Shown piece by piece: positions 1-7,538 of a stretch of DNA of 25,988 nt. Location: positions 1 through 25,988 of the forward strand of contig CAYZYH010000013.1 of the NCBI GenBank assembly GCA_964481235.1, read 5' to 3'. Position numbers and translations under genes: made by a program. The DNA comes from JAUPVL01 sp964481235. GTDB lineage: Bacteria; Patescibacteriota; Saccharimonadia; CAILAD01; BJGX01. Positions within the stretch are counted from its first letter, which is position 1, and every line of letters starts with the position of its first letter. A model generated the notes under the pieces. The model was not told the DNA's origin. It saw nothing but the letters and a program-made list of their open reading frames with translations, and ran no database searches.

Positions 1-47
1 TCTATTATAGTGCCTTCAACTTCAATTACTTCCTTTGTTTGTGTCAT
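1..47 (-). CDS. infA: Translation initiation factor IF-1, 5' fragment
   Basis: Only the N-terminal 15 codons lie in the window; the gene runs off the left edge. The translation MTQTKEVIEVEGTII matches the start of IF-1 (Bacillus begins MAKDDVIEVEGTVVE), the small OB-fold factor that occupies the ribosomal A site during initiation. Its place after secY is the usual one, but adk and map, which normally stand between the two, are absent. A near-consensus promoter lies immediately upstream. No Shine-Dalgarno sequence is visible before the ATG, and the predicted leader is only about 17 nt. The identification rests on a short match plus synteny. Confidence 0.85.
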   Translation of the reverse strand, partial: MTQTKEVIEVEGTII

Positions 48-70
48 GAGAAAAATCGTATCAGGTTAGT

Positions 71-99
71 ATTATAGACGTTACAGGTTAAAATGTAAA
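71..99 (-). promoter_or_regulatory. Sigma-70-type promoter for infA
   Basis: On the minus strand a -35 TTTACA (94-99) and a perfect -10 TATAAT (71-76) are separated by exactly 17 nt. Transcription would start near position 64. The promoter lies in the 87-nt secY-infA gap, so infA and whatever follows it can be transcribed independently of the upstream ribosomal protein operon. No clear terminator hairpin for secY is visible in the same gap. Confidence 0.8.
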
Positions 100-134
100 G
101 ACTTTTTTTCATCTTTTTTAGTAAAACTTCCAAC

Positions 135-1451
135 TTAATATTGCTCGTAGGTGGCCATCAATGCCCTAGACTCTATTTGTTTAATTGTTTCTATAATAAC
201 AGCCACAATAATAAGTAGTCCGGTACCTCCAATACTTAAGAAATTGGAGGTTTTAAATATACTTTCTACTATAAACGGGAAAACCGCCAATAAACCAAGA
301 GCAAGGGCACCAAATAAAGTTAGTCGGTTAATAATTTTCTTAAGATACTTACTAGTCTCTACACCAGGTCTAACTCCAGGTATAAAACCGCCTTGTTTTT
401 GGAGATTTTCGGCAATTTCGTTAGGTTTAAATACAATTGCCGTATAAAAATAAGTAAAGGCTACAACCAATACGAAATATGTAATCGTATATACTGGTTT
501 ATTAGGCTGAAAAGCAGTTTGCATCCACTGAGCCATATGCGCAAGCCAAGCCGACTTAGCATTTGAGAATAGTTGCCCTAAAAAACCTGGTATTGAAAGG
601 AAGGCTAGGGCAAATATAATCGGTATTACACCCGCTGTAATGAGTCGAATAGGTAGATGTGTATCTACTCCACCATAGCGTGAATCCCCAGCAATACGCC
701 TAGCGTAAGAAATGGGTATATTACGTTGACCTTCGTTGAGTAAAACCACAAACAATACTACTGCAACGATTATTACAGCAAAAAATATCAATGTGAAAAT
801 TTTAGCACTATCCGCTTGAGCCAAACTAAATTGTTGGGCTAATTGAGTAGGTAGATGTGATACTATACCGGCTAAAATAAGAATAGATATACCATTTCCA
901 ATACCGCGATCGGTAATAATCTCACCGAGCCACATTAGTAGCATTGATCCACCGGTAATTGCCGCTATCATTAACACCCACTGAGCGATACTGGGCTGGC
1001 CGATTAAATCAACTCCGGCAATCTGTTGAGATAAAGTTCGGGTTAGGGTAATCATTGCAACAGATTGTATTATTGCAAGGGGTAGAGTTAGAAGCCTAGT
1101 GTAATAATTAAGCTTATTCCTACCCGCTTCACCCTCTTTTTGTAGAGCTTCTAGCTGTGGTACCACCTGACTAAGTAGTTGAATAATAATAGAGGCATTA
1201 ATATATGGGCCAAGACCCATTAGTAGTATAGAAAAATTACTAAGTGCACCCCCGGTAAAAAGATTAGCAAAACCGAGTAATGGGTTGCTCTGAAAAAGCC
1301 TTAATAAGAAACTTTGGAGCTTAGCGGTGTCTGGCACAGGTACTGGAACATGGGAAAGTAGACTGTAGACAGCCAAAATCGCCAATACAATAATGATCCG
1401 CCTGCGCAAATCTTTATTTTTATACATCTGCCTAAACAGTGCGCTATTCAC
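135..1451 (-). CDS. secY: Preprotein translocase channel subunit SecY
   Basis: This is the 438-aa pore subunit of the SecYEG translocon in the cytoplasmic membrane. It has about ten hydrophobic helices. The SecY signature GPYINASIIIQLL is at residues 81-93 and LGEIITDRGIGNGISILI at 175-192. The C4 cytoplasmic loop (EGQRNIPISYARR, 240-252) and the C5 loop (QKQGGFIPGVRPG, 351-363, with the conserved Arg361) contact SecA and the ribosome. The start codon is GTG at 1451, chosen because AAGGAGG lies 8 nt upstream and overlaps the rplO stop. It is the last gene of the rplC-to-secY unit, and its length is normal for the family. Confidence 0.98.
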   Translation of the reverse strand: MNSALFRQMYKNKDLRRRIIIVLAILAVYSLLSHVPVPVPDTAKLQSFLLRLFQSNPLLGFANLFTGGALSNFSILLMGLGPYINASIIIQLLSQVVPQLEALQKEGEAGRNKLNYYTRLLTLPLAIIQSVAMITLTRTLSQQIAGVDLIGQPSIAQWVLMIAAITGGSMLLMWLGEIITDRGIGNGISILILAGIVSHLPTQLAQQFSLAQADSAKIFTLIFFAVIIVAVVLFVVLLNEGQRNIPISYARRIAGDSRYGGVDTHLPIRLITAGVIPIIFALAFLSIPGFLGQLFSNAKSAWLAHMAQWMQTAFQPNKPVYTITYFVLVVAFTYFYTAIVFKPNEIAENLQKQGGFIPGVRPGVETSKYLKKIINRLTLFGALALGLLAVFPFIVESIFKTSNFLSIGGTGLLIIVAVIIETIKQIESRALMATYEQY

Positions 1452-1464
1452 CAGTCAACCCTCC

Positions 1465-1995
1465 TTATTTTTTAACTTTATTAGATTTTTCTTTGGGTTT
1501 ATTTATTTTTTTATCAGTAGTTTTAAGTTCGGGTTTCTGAATAGGCTTCTTTACTTTACTATCTAGTAAAATAACTTCGCCGCCAGCATCCTGCACGAGC
1601 TTAAGGGCACTCTTGCTAGATGCATCAATAGTAAGTTTAATTTTTTTGGTTATTTTACCTGAGCCAAGAAGTAGTTTTGCTGGCAACTTTGCGTTGATTA
1701 GACCAGCTTTTTGTAAACCAGTTTTGTCCACACTAGTAGATCCAATTTTTTCAAGCTGGTCAAGTGTAATAACTTGGTAGGTGGTGTGGTTTCTAGATTT
1801 AAAACCACGGCTTTTTGGCAAACGCATGCTCAATTTGGTTTGACCACCTTCAAAGCCAATTTTCACCCCGCCACCGGTACGTGAGTTCTGTCCTTTTGTG
1901 CCTCTACCAGAAGTCTTTCCGCTACCACTACCTATACCGCGACCTAGTCTTTTAGTGTCAGGGTATTTAACTGCTTTTATCTCGTGAAGCTTCAT
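1465..1995 (-). CDS. rplO: 50S ribosomal protein L15 (uL15)
   Basis: L15 binds 23S rRNA in the central large subunit and is a late assembly protein. The Gly-rich N-terminal region (RLGRGIGSGSGKTSGRGTKG, residues 16-35) and GGGVKIGFEGGQTKLSMRLP are typical. At 176 aa it is about 30 residues longer than E. coli L15 because of a Lys-rich C-terminal tail (from about residue 148) ending NKVKK. Its ATG overlaps the rpsE stop by one base (TAATG), which implies translational coupling. L30, normally encoded between S5 and L15, is missing, so L15 directly follows rpsE. Confidence 0.97.
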   Translation of the reverse strand: MKLHEIKAVKYPDTKRLGRGIGSGSGKTSGRGTKGQNSRTGGGVKIGFEGGQTKLSMRLPKSRGFKSRNHTTYQVITLDQLEKIGSTSVDKTGLQKAGLINAKLPAKLLLGSGKITKKIKLTIDASSKSALKLVQDAGGEVILLDSKVKKPIQKPELKTTDKKINKPKEKSNKVKK

Positions 1996-2486
1996 TATTT
2001 TTCCACCTCTTTAGTGGTATTGCCTATCTTAGCATTGTCGGCTTGAAGAGATTGTAGTGCCATAATTGTTGCATAGGCATTGTTTATTTTATTACTAGAA
2101 CCAATAGACTTAGTTAAAATATCTTTTACGCCCGCTACCTCTAATATAGAGCGTACTGTACCGCCAGCTATCACTCCAGTACCTGGGGCTGCTGGCTTTA
2201 AAAATACCACTGCGCCATCAGACCGTACCTGAACTTGGTGGGGAATAGTATTATTTACTAGAGGGAAGGAAATTAGAGCTTTTTTGGCGGTTGCGACAGC
2301 TTTTACTATTGAGGTTGGGGCATCTCCGCCCTTTCCTACGCCAACACCTACACTACCTTTGCCATTACCTACGACAACTGTTGCGCGAAAACGGAATCGG
2401 CGTCCGCCCTTAACAACTCTAGTTACTCTATCTAAAGCAATAATCTTTTCTTCATATTCACTTGGTGTATCTTGAAAATCTCTCAT
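1995..2486 (-). CDS. rpsE: 30S ribosomal protein S5 (uS5)
   Basis: S5 (163 aa) sits at the back of the small-subunit body and contributes to decoding accuracy and mRNA helicase activity. The S5 N-terminal domain with the VVKGGRRFRFRATVVVGNG loop lies near residues 24-43, and the C-terminal fold carries KPAAPGTGVIAGGTVRSILE. The loop region linked to spectinomycin resistance looks ordinary. Length is near that of E. coli S5 (about 166 aa). The C-terminus ends in a charged KEVEK tail. It follows rplR by 10 nt and overlaps rplO by one base. Confidence 0.98.
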   Translation of the reverse strand: MRDFQDTPSEYEEKIIALDRVTRVVKGGRRFRFRATVVVGNGKGSVGVGVGKGGDAPTSIVKAVATAKKALISFPLVNNTIPHQVQVRSDGAVVFLKPAAPGTGVIAGGTVRSILEVAGVKDILTKSIGSSNKINNAYATIMALQSLQADNAKIGNTTKEVEK

Positions 2487-2496
2487 ATTTATTCCT

Positions 2497-2853
2497 TTAA
2501 AATTTTAACCCGCCTTTGCGTGCTGCTTCAGCAAGCTTCTTCACTCTCCCGTGATAAGTTCGCCAACCCCTGTCAAAAACTACTAAGCTTACTTTTTTAC
2601 TTTTAGCTTGTTTAGCCAGCTCTGTACCCACCCACTCGGCTTTATCTGACATAGATTTTTCAACTACAGTTTTATTACCTACGGTTGAAACATACAACAT
2701 ACTCTTGCCAGATTCATCATCAATAAGTTGGGCTGTGACATTGATGTTTGTTATATTCACACTTAAGCGTGGTCGCGAAGCAGTACCGCTTATTCTTGAT
2801 CTTACACGATTTTTAGTTAATTTTCTTCTGTTAGATAATATTGATTTTTTCAT
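2497..2853 (-). CDS. rplR: 50S ribosomal protein L18 (uL18)
   Basis: L18 (118 aa) binds 5S rRNA together with L5 and mounts it on the central protuberance. The basic N-terminus (KKSILSNRRKLTKNRVRSRI), the RPRLSVNITNINVTAQLIDD strand region and the C-terminal VVFDRGWRTYHGRVKKLAEA motif followed by ARKGGLKF are diagnostic. Length is standard. It lies 5 nt after rplF and 10 nt before rpsE in the spc part of the cluster, in the canonical L6-L18-S5 order. Confidence 0.98.
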   Translation of the reverse strand: MKKSILSNRRKLTKNRVRSRISGTASRPRLSVNITNINVTAQLIDDESGKSMLYVSTVGNKTVVEKSMSDKAEWVGTELAKQAKSKKVSLVVFDRGWRTYHGRVKKLAEAARKGGLKF

Positions 2854-2858
2854 AATGT

Positions 2859-3404
2859 TTATCCTGCCGTCTTAGCTGCTGTTTTACCAGCTTTTCTACG
2901 AACTACTTCGTCTTGATACCTTATACCTTTGCCTTTGTATGGTTCTGGTTTCTTAAACTCTCGAATAGCTGCAGCCACTGAACCTACTTTTTGCTTGTCT
3001 ACTCCACTAACCGTAATAGTGGTCTGCTCTACCTTGAGATCAATACCCTCTGGGGCAATGTATTCTACAGGATGAGAAAAACCAAGGTTTAGAACTAATT
3101 TATTACCTTGTAAAGAAACTCTAAATCCAACTCCATTCACCTCAAGAGTCTTAGTAAACCCTTCTGAGACTCCTTTAATTGTATTGCTAATCAAAGTTCT
3201 TTGTAGACCCCAAAACTGCGCTAACTCCTTGCTGTCATTTTTTGGTGTAATTTCAATTCTGTTCTCTTTTTGAACCAGACTAAAGCCATTCATTATTTTA
3301 ACTGATAGCTCACCTTTAGGTCCTCTTGCTACAAAATTCTGGTCTTCTATTTCGATATTTGTACCATTGGGTACTTCTATTGGTAATTTTCCAATTCTAC
3401 TCAT
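2859..3404 (-). CDS. rplF: 50S ribosomal protein L6 (uL6)
   Basis: L6 (181 aa) binds helix 97 of 23S rRNA near the sarcin-ricin loop and L7/L12 stalk base. It opens with MSRIGKLPIEVPNGTN. The two tandem L6 folds are visible, with the signature PEPYKGKGIRYQDEVVRRKAGK near residues 152-173; only E. coli-like spacing is seen between repeats. It follows rpsH by 7 nt and precedes rplR by 5 nt. The extra Ala/Lys residues at the C-terminus (TAAKTAG) are the only small extension. Confidence 0.98.
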   Translation of the reverse strand: MSRIGKLPIEVPNGTNIEIEDQNFVARGPKGELSVKIMNGFSLVQKENRIEITPKNDSKELAQFWGLQRTLISNTIKGVSEGFTKTLEVNGVGFRVSLQGNKLVLNLGFSHPVEYIAPEGIDLKVEQTTITVSGVDKQKVGSVAAAIREFKKPEPYKGKGIRYQDEVVRRKAGKTAAKTAG

Positions 3405-3411
3405 AACACAC

Positions 3412-3801
3412 CTAATAAACCGTACATATTAATTCGCCACCAATACCTTTGTTTCGTGCTTCTTTGTCGGTCATAATACCTGACGGGGTTGATATAATAA
3501 CAATTCCACGACCACCTAGTACGTAGGGGATATCAGTCTTTGGAGCATACATACGACGCCCTGGTTTACTTACGCGAGTAATAGTATTGATCTTGCGGTT
3601 AGATCCGCTAATCTGTAGCTCTAAAGATGCAAAAGCACCATTCTTCTGTTCTTTTACCCCAGCAATAAAGCCTTGGTCTTTAAGGATTTGTGCAATTGCA
3701 AGCTTAATTTTTGAGTACGGAACAGTAACGGTCGATTTATTTGCACTCAAACCGTTGCGTATTCTTGTTAGCATGTCTGCGATTGGATCTGTTGTCATCA
3801 T
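3412..3801 (-). CDS. rpsH: 30S ribosomal protein S8 (uS8)
   Basis: S8 (129 aa) binds the central domain of 16S rRNA and in E. coli represses spc operon translation. The N-terminus DPIADMLTRIRNGL and the C-terminal GGRGIVIISTPSGIMTDKEA, ending with GELICTVY, match the family closely. Two ATG codons stand in tandem (3801 and 3798). AAGGA lies 4 nt before the first and 7 nt before the second, so either may be used. The gene is 14 nt downstream of rpsN. Confidence 0.98.
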   Translation of the reverse strand: MMTTDPIADMLTRIRNGLSANKSTVTVPYSKIKLAIAQILKDQGFIAGVKEQKNGAFASLELQISGSNRKINTITRVSKPGRRMYAPKTDIPYVLGGRGIVIISTPSGIMTDKEARNKGIGGELICTVY

Positions 3802-3815
3802 ATATTCCTTAATTA

Positions 3816-4085
3816 TTACCAGCTAGATTTTGTTACACCGGGAATTCTTCCCTTGGAAGCCTGTTCTCGAAAAGTAATCCTACTGAGGCCAAAATCACGA
3901 ATAAAAGCTCTGGGCCTACCAGTAATCTCACATCTATTATGTAACCTTACTGGATTGGCGTTTCTAGGAAGCTTAGCTAACCCTTCGATATCACCGGCAG
4001 CCTTTAGCTGAGCTCTCTTGCTTGCATACTTAGCGGCAAGTTTTTGTCTTTTCAATTCACGTTGTACGAGTGCTTTTCTGGCCAT
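3816..4085 (-). CDS. rpsN: 30S ribosomal protein S14 (uS14), zinc-free type
   Basis: S14 (89 aa) lies in the head of the small subunit. The sequence MARKALVQRELKRQKLAAKY and the later RCEITGRPRAFIRDFGLSR motif identify it. It lacks the CxxC pairs of zinc-binding S14, so it is the C-minus form. An ATG ten codons further upstream (4115) exists, but the start at 4085 is preferred because the protein then aligns with the family. It also lies one base after the rplE stop and is preceded by an AAAGGAAAG Shine-Dalgarno. Confidence 0.97.
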   Translation of the reverse strand: MARKALVQRELKRQKLAAKYASKRAQLKAAGDIEGLAKLPRNANPVRLHNRCEITGRPRAFIRDFGLSRITFREQASKGRIPGVTKSSW

Positions 4086-4086
4086 A

Positions 4087-4632
4087 TTACTTTCCTTTCT
4101 CCAATGGTAGTCCAAGTTTTCTTAATAATGCTTGGGCATGATCTTTATTATTTGTTGAGGTGACTATAGTTGCTTGTAGTCCGTGAGTAGCGTTTGCATC
4201 TTCAAAATTAATCTCCGGAAAAACAGTCTGGTCACTAAAGCCAATACTATAGTTGCCCTGGGGGTCAAAGGCTTTTAAAGGCAATCCGCGAAAGTCACGC
4301 ATTCTTGGAATCACCACTGCTACCATCCTGTCTAAAAAATCCCACATCCTCTCTCCTCGCAAAGTAACTTTTGCGCCAATAGGGTTGCCCTCTCTAAGCT
4401 TGTAAGCTGCAATGCTATGACGAGCTTTAGTAATAACTGGTTTTTGACCACTTACTTTTGTGAGAGTTGAGGTAGCTACTTCCAGGTGTTTACTATCTTG
4501 AGTAGCTCTACCCACTCCGGCGTTTATAACAATCTTGGTAATAGCTGGTACCTGATGAATATTGTCTAATTCAAGTTCAGACTTTAGCTCACTCTTAATA
4601 TTCTTTTGGTATTTTTCGCGTAATCGATTCAT
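4087..4632 (-). CDS. rplE: 50S ribosomal protein L5 (uL5)
   Basis: L5 (181 aa) joins L18 in binding 5S rRNA and bridges to S13 in the small-subunit head. Motifs include QVPAITKIVINAGVGRA near residues 27-43, KPVITKARHSIAAYKLREG, and RDFRGLPLKAFDPQGNYSIG. Length is standard. Its ATG overlaps the rplX stop in an ATGA quartet, and rpsN follows after a single base, so the L24-L5-S14 block is tightly coupled. Confidence 0.98.
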   Translation of the reverse strand: MNRLREKYQKNIKSELKSELELDNIHQVPAITKIVINAGVGRATQDSKHLEVATSTLTKVSGQKPVITKARHSIAAYKLREGNPIGAKVTLRGERMWDFLDRMVAVVIPRMRDFRGLPLKAFDPQGNYSIGFSDQTVFPEINFEDANATHGLQATIVTSTNNKDHAQALLRKLGLPLEKGK

Positions 4633-4997
4633 TTTTTAACCTCTTTTGGCGACTTTTTACTGTCGTTTTTAATGGGTTTTGACTTGGTAATATTCTTAAA
4701 CTTAGAGACTTTAAATACACGTTCTTTTTTGTTATTTTTACCTACTTTGTAACCAACTCTTGCAGGGCGTCCCGACGAAGGATCTATAACCATCAACTTA
4801 CTAGCGTCTATGGGCTTGGTTAACTCCACAACACCACCTTTAGGGTTTTTTTGAGATGGTTTGGTGTGTCGCTTAACCACATTCACACCCTCCACTACCA
4901 CTTGAGAAGTCTTAGGTAAAACAGCTAGAACTTCACCCTTTTTACCACGGTCTTTGCCCTGAATAACCATCACTTGATCTTTCTTTTTCACTTTCAT
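4629..4997 (-). CDS. rplX: 50S ribosomal protein L24 (uL24)
   Basis: L24 (122 aa) initiates 50S assembly and lies near the peptide exit tunnel. The KOW motif (QVMVIQGKDRGKKGEVLAVL) and NVVKRHTKPSQKNPKGGVVE are characteristic. A frame extension to 5018 adds seven residues inside rplN. The ATG at 4997 is chosen because a full GGAGGT lies 8 nt upstream and because MKVKKKDQ is the normal beginning. A Lys-rich C-terminal tail of about 20 residues ending KEVKK makes it longer than E. coli L24. Confidence 0.97.
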   Translation of the reverse strand: MKVKKKDQVMVIQGKDRGKKGEVLAVLPKTSQVVVEGVNVVKRHTKPSQKNPKGGVVELTKPIDASKLMVIDPSSGRPARVGYKVGKNNKKERVFKVSKFKNITKSKPIKNDSKKSPKEVKK

Positions 4998-4998
4998 A

Positions 4999-5367
4999 CT
5001 AGAGCACCTCCGGAGCAAGAGAGATAATCTTCATGTAGCCATGTTCTCTTAGTTCTCTTGTTACTGGACCAAAAATTCGTGTTCCAATTGGTAGTTTTGC
5101 TTTGTCAATAATAACAGCAGCGTTTTCATCAAAACAGATTGCCGAACCGTCAACTCTATTAATGGTTTTTTTTGTTCTAACTATAACCGCTCTTACAACC
5201 TCTTTCTTCTTAACTGACCCGTTTGGTGTAGCAGTTTTTACAGAAGCAACAATAATATCACCAACTCTTGCGTAGCGTCGTTTGCTGCCACCAAGCACCT
5301 TGATGCAGTAAATTTCTTTTGCCCCTGTGTTGTCAGCAACCCGCAGTCGGGTTTCGGCTTGTATCAT
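4999..5367 (-). CDS. rplN: 50S ribosomal protein L14 (uL14)
   Basis: L14 (122 aa, the standard length) sits at the subunit interface in bridge B8 next to L19 and is the docking site for RsfS. It begins MIQAETRLRVADNTGAKEIY and carries the signature GDIIVASVKTATPNGSVKKK followed by RAVIVRTKK. The end of the gene contains the Shine-Dalgarno of rplX, one base away from the next start. It overlaps rpsQ by four bases (ATGA). Confidence 0.98.
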   Translation of the reverse strand: MIQAETRLRVADNTGAKEIYCIKVLGGSKRRYARVGDIIVASVKTATPNGSVKKKEVVRAVIVRTKKTINRVDGSAICFDENAAVIIDKAKLPIGTRIFGPVTRELREHGYMKIISLAPEVL

Positions 5368-5615
5368 TTTTTTTCCTCACGCTCCTGTAATAGTTTGCTC
5401 ACCTCAAAATGTTTATCGCGACTAATTGGTCGGGTTTCGACAATTTCAACCATATCTCCTGGTTTATACTGGTTTTTTTCATCGTGAGCTTTAAAAGTGT
5501 TTGTAACCTTATAGCGCTTCTTATAGATAGGGTGAGTTTTATAACGCTCTACAGAAACCACAACGGTTTTATCCATTTTATTGCTTACGACTTTACCGGT
5601 AATTGTGCGGCTCAT
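5364..5615 (-). CDS. rpsQ: 30S ribosomal protein S17 (uS17)
   Basis: S17 (83 aa) is an OB-fold protein binding the 5' domain of 16S rRNA early in 30S assembly. The motif GKVVSNKMDKTVVVSVERY and the region MVEIVETRPISRDKHFEVSK are typical. Length matches the family. Its start overlaps the rpmC stop and its stop overlaps the rplN start, each in a four-base ATGA arrangement, so it is translationally coupled on both sides. Confidence 0.98.
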   Translation of the reverse strand: MSRTITGKVVSNKMDKTVVVSVERYKTHPIYKKRYKVTNTFKAHDEKNQYKPGDMVEIVETRPISRDKHFEVSKLLQEREEKK

Positions 5616-5812
5616 TTGGATTCTCCTTTAGTGTTTTCACCCAAAACAGTTAAAATTCTAGCTATATCTTTTTTTATAGCTGCAATTTGCTTAACGTTCT
5701 TTACTTCCTTGGTTCGATATTCCACAGATACAGTTGTGAGCTTACTTCTTAGCTCATCAAGGTTTTTTGCAAGTTCTTTTTCTGATTTTGCTCGCATATC
5801 TTTAGCCTTCAT
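5612..5812 (-). CDS. rpmC: 50S ribosomal protein L29 (uL29)
   Basis: L29 is a small two-helix protein near the peptide exit tunnel, where it helps bind trigger factor and SRP. The start at 5812 gives 66 aa beginning MKAKDMRAKSEKELAKNLDE, which matches the family. AGGAG lies 6 nt upstream. The ATG at 5827 would add five residues and push the start deeper into rplP. With the chosen start the overlap with rplP is 11 bases. The helix around residues 16-35 and the C-terminal helix (IAAIKKDIARILTVLGE) fit L29. Confidence 0.94.
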   Translation of the reverse strand: MKAKDMRAKSEKELAKNLDELRSKLTTVSVEYRTKEVKNVKQIAAIKKDIARILTVLGENTKGESK

Positions 5813-6233
5813 GACTTTCTCCTGCATGACCTTTAACTAAAAACTTCGTACGTACAGGTAACTTCATGGCACCTAAACGCATAGCTTCTTTTGCAGTTGC
5901 TTCGTCTACTCCATCCATCTCAAATAAGATTTTGCCAGCCTGTACTCTGGCTACGTAGTGATCTAAGGCACCTTTACCAGAACCCATCCTTACTTCAGCA
6001 GGTTTACGAGTTACAGGAGTATGTGGGAATATTCGTATCCATATTTTACCACCACGCTTTATATAACGAGTCATTGCACGTCTAGCAGCTTCTATCTGTC
6101 GTGATGTCACTCTTTCATTATCCATGCTTTTTAAGCCGTATCGACCAAAGTTTATATCAGAGCATCTAGACGAAACTCCTCTATTTCGGCCCTTCATTGC
6201 CTTTCTATACTTGGTTTTTCTTGGTATTAACAT
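5802..6233 (-). CDS. rplP: 50S ribosomal protein L16 (uL16)
   Basis: L16 (143 aa) lies at the A-site side of the peptidyl transferase centre, contacts tRNA and completes large-subunit assembly. The N-terminus MLIPRKTKYRKAMKGRNRG, the segment TSRQIEAARRAMTRYIKRGG and the RKPAEVRMGSGKGALDHYVA signature identify it. It is slightly longer than the E. coli protein (136 aa). It starts 2 nt after rpsC and its end overlaps rpmC by 11 bases. Confidence 0.98.
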   Translation of the reverse strand: MLIPRKTKYRKAMKGRNRGVSSRCSDINFGRYGLKSMDNERVTSRQIEAARRAMTRYIKRGGKIWIRIFPHTPVTRKPAEVRMGSGKGALDHYVARVQAGKILFEMDGVDEATAKEAMRLGAMKLPVRTKFLVKGHAGESHEG

Positions 6234-6235
6234 AG

Positions 6236-6853
6236 CTATCCTTTATATATCCAGACTTTTACACCAATAATGCCATAGGTAGTTTGAGCACTAGCCGTAC
6301 CATAATCAATATTAGCTTTAATAGTATGAAGCGGAATACTACCTTGAGATGTACTCTCTCGTCGAGCCATTTCTGCGCCATTGAGTCTACCAGATACTGT
6401 AATCTTTGCACCTAGCATACCTGCCTTCATAGCGTTCTCGCATGCCCCTTTAATTACACGTCGAAAGGCCATTCTACGTTCTAGTTGGGATGCAACATTT
6501 TCAGCAATTAGTTGAGCGTGAGTTTCGGGATTTTTCATCTCCTCAATATTAAGCTTCAACTCTTCTTTGGTGAGTTTTGTTAATTCTTTTTTTAAACCTT
6601 CAACACCAACTCCACCACGCCCAATTACTACGCCCGGCTTACTAGTAAAGATGGTTACAACTAGTTGACCTGTAGATCTTTCTATTTCTACCTTACCAAC
6701 TCCTGCTCTGAAACCTAACTTTTTAGCAATAGTGTCACGTATTTTAATATCAGCAATTAATTTATTGCGGAACTGCTTGCCGCCAAACCACTTACTTTCC
6801 CAATCCTTAGTAGCGGGCAATCTTAGACTAATTGGATTTACTTTTTGTCCCAT
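6236..6853 (-). CDS. rpsC: 30S ribosomal protein S3 (uS3)
   Basis: S3 (205 aa) lines the mRNA entry channel and takes part in mRNA unwinding. The start MGQKVNPISLRLP, the KH-domain loop VVIGRGGVGVEGLKKELTK (GRGG) near residues 75-93, and the C-terminal domain RRMAFRRVIKGACENAMKAG are clear. It stops directly after GVKVWIYKG, so it lacks the variable basic tail seen in many S3 proteins (E. coli has about 233 aa). It overlaps rplV by one base. Confidence 0.98.
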   Translation of the reverse strand: MGQKVNPISLRLPATKDWESKWFGGKQFRNKLIADIKIRDTIAKKLGFRAGVGKVEIERSTGQLVVTIFTSKPGVVIGRGGVGVEGLKKELTKLTKEELKLNIEEMKNPETHAQLIAENVASQLERRMAFRRVIKGACENAMKAGMLGAKITVSGRLNGAEMARRESTSQGSIPLHTIKANIDYGTASAQTTYGIIGVKVWIYKG

Positions 6854-7257
6854 TATTTTTTCACCTCGGTTTTACTTGCTGATTTATTACTAGTGTTGTT
6901 TTTATTAAGCATAGTCTTAGTGCCTGGTTGGTCACTAACAACAATAGTAAGATGCGCTCTTTGATGTTCAATTGGTGCGGTCATTCCGCGCGATCTTGGG
7001 CGCCAACGCTTTAGCTTGGTGGCCTGATCTACTCTTATTTCATCTATAACTAACTGGGTGATATTTGCACTATTGTTGTTTGTAGCATTTGCCGAGGCAC
7101 TTTTTAGTACATCAAAAGCCATAGTTGCACCTTTTTGTGGTTTCGCTGCTAACTGCTGCAGGGCAACGTTAACCGACTTACCAGACATACCATCTACAGA
7201 AACTCGCAATTTTTGAGCTGATATTTTTAAATTTCTTCCAATAGCGTGAACTCTCAT
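6853..7257 (-). CDS. rplV: 50S ribosomal protein L22 (uL22)
   Basis: L22 lines the nascent-peptide exit tunnel, and its hairpin takes part in macrolide binding and translational arrest. The body (residues 1-111) fits: ISAQKLRVSVDGMSGKSVNV near the start, and WRPRSRGMTAPIEHQRAHLT for the hairpin and final strand. At 134 aa it is about 20 residues longer than E. coli L22. The excess is a low-complexity Asn/Ser/Lys tail ending KTEVKK, reminiscent of the L24 tail. It overlaps rpsS and rpsC by one base each. Confidence 0.97.
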   Translation of the reverse strand: MRVHAIGRNLKISAQKLRVSVDGMSGKSVNVALQQLAAKPQKGATMAFDVLKSASANATNNNSANITQLVIDEIRVDQATKLKRWRPRSRGMTAPIEHQRAHLTIVVSDQPGTKTMLNKNNTSNKSASKTEVKK

Positions 7258-7538
7258 TACTTGCCCCCCTCCGCCTTAGCAAGTTTGCCACCATGGCCTT
7301 TGAATTTACGAGTTGGAGAAAATTCTCCAAGCTTATGACCCACCATATTTTCAGATATTAAGACTGGTACAAAAGTCTTACCGTTGTGTACGGCGATAGT
7401 TCTACCAACCATTTCTGGAGAAATAGTACTAGAGCGAGCCCAGGTTTTTATAATAGTTTTGTCTGTAGGACCAAGCGCAACCACCTTTTTAAGTAATTTT
7501 GCATCAATAAATAAGCCTTTTTTGGCTGATCGACTCAT
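7257..7538 (-). CDS. rpsS: 30S ribosomal protein S19 (uS19)
   Basis: S19 (93 aa) lies in the 30S head, forms a complex with S13 and contacts A-site tRNA through its tail. The motifs IKTWARSSTISPEMVGRTIA and HNGKTFVPVLISENMVGHKL, then GEFSPTRKFKGHGG, are diagnostic, and the length is typical. It overlaps rplB by four bases and rplV by one base, in the canonical L2-S19-L22 order. Confidence 0.98.
   Translation of the reverse strand: MSRSAKKGLFIDAKLLKKVVALGPTDKTIIKTWARSSTISPEMVGRTIAVHNGKTFVPVLISENMVGHKLGEFSPTRKFKGHGGKLAKAEGGK

Noticed and set aside
83..95. ACAGGTTAAAATG occurs here and again at 14704-14716
   Set aside because: Several 13-base matches are expected by chance in an AT-rich window of this size, and the contexts differ in strand and promoter position.
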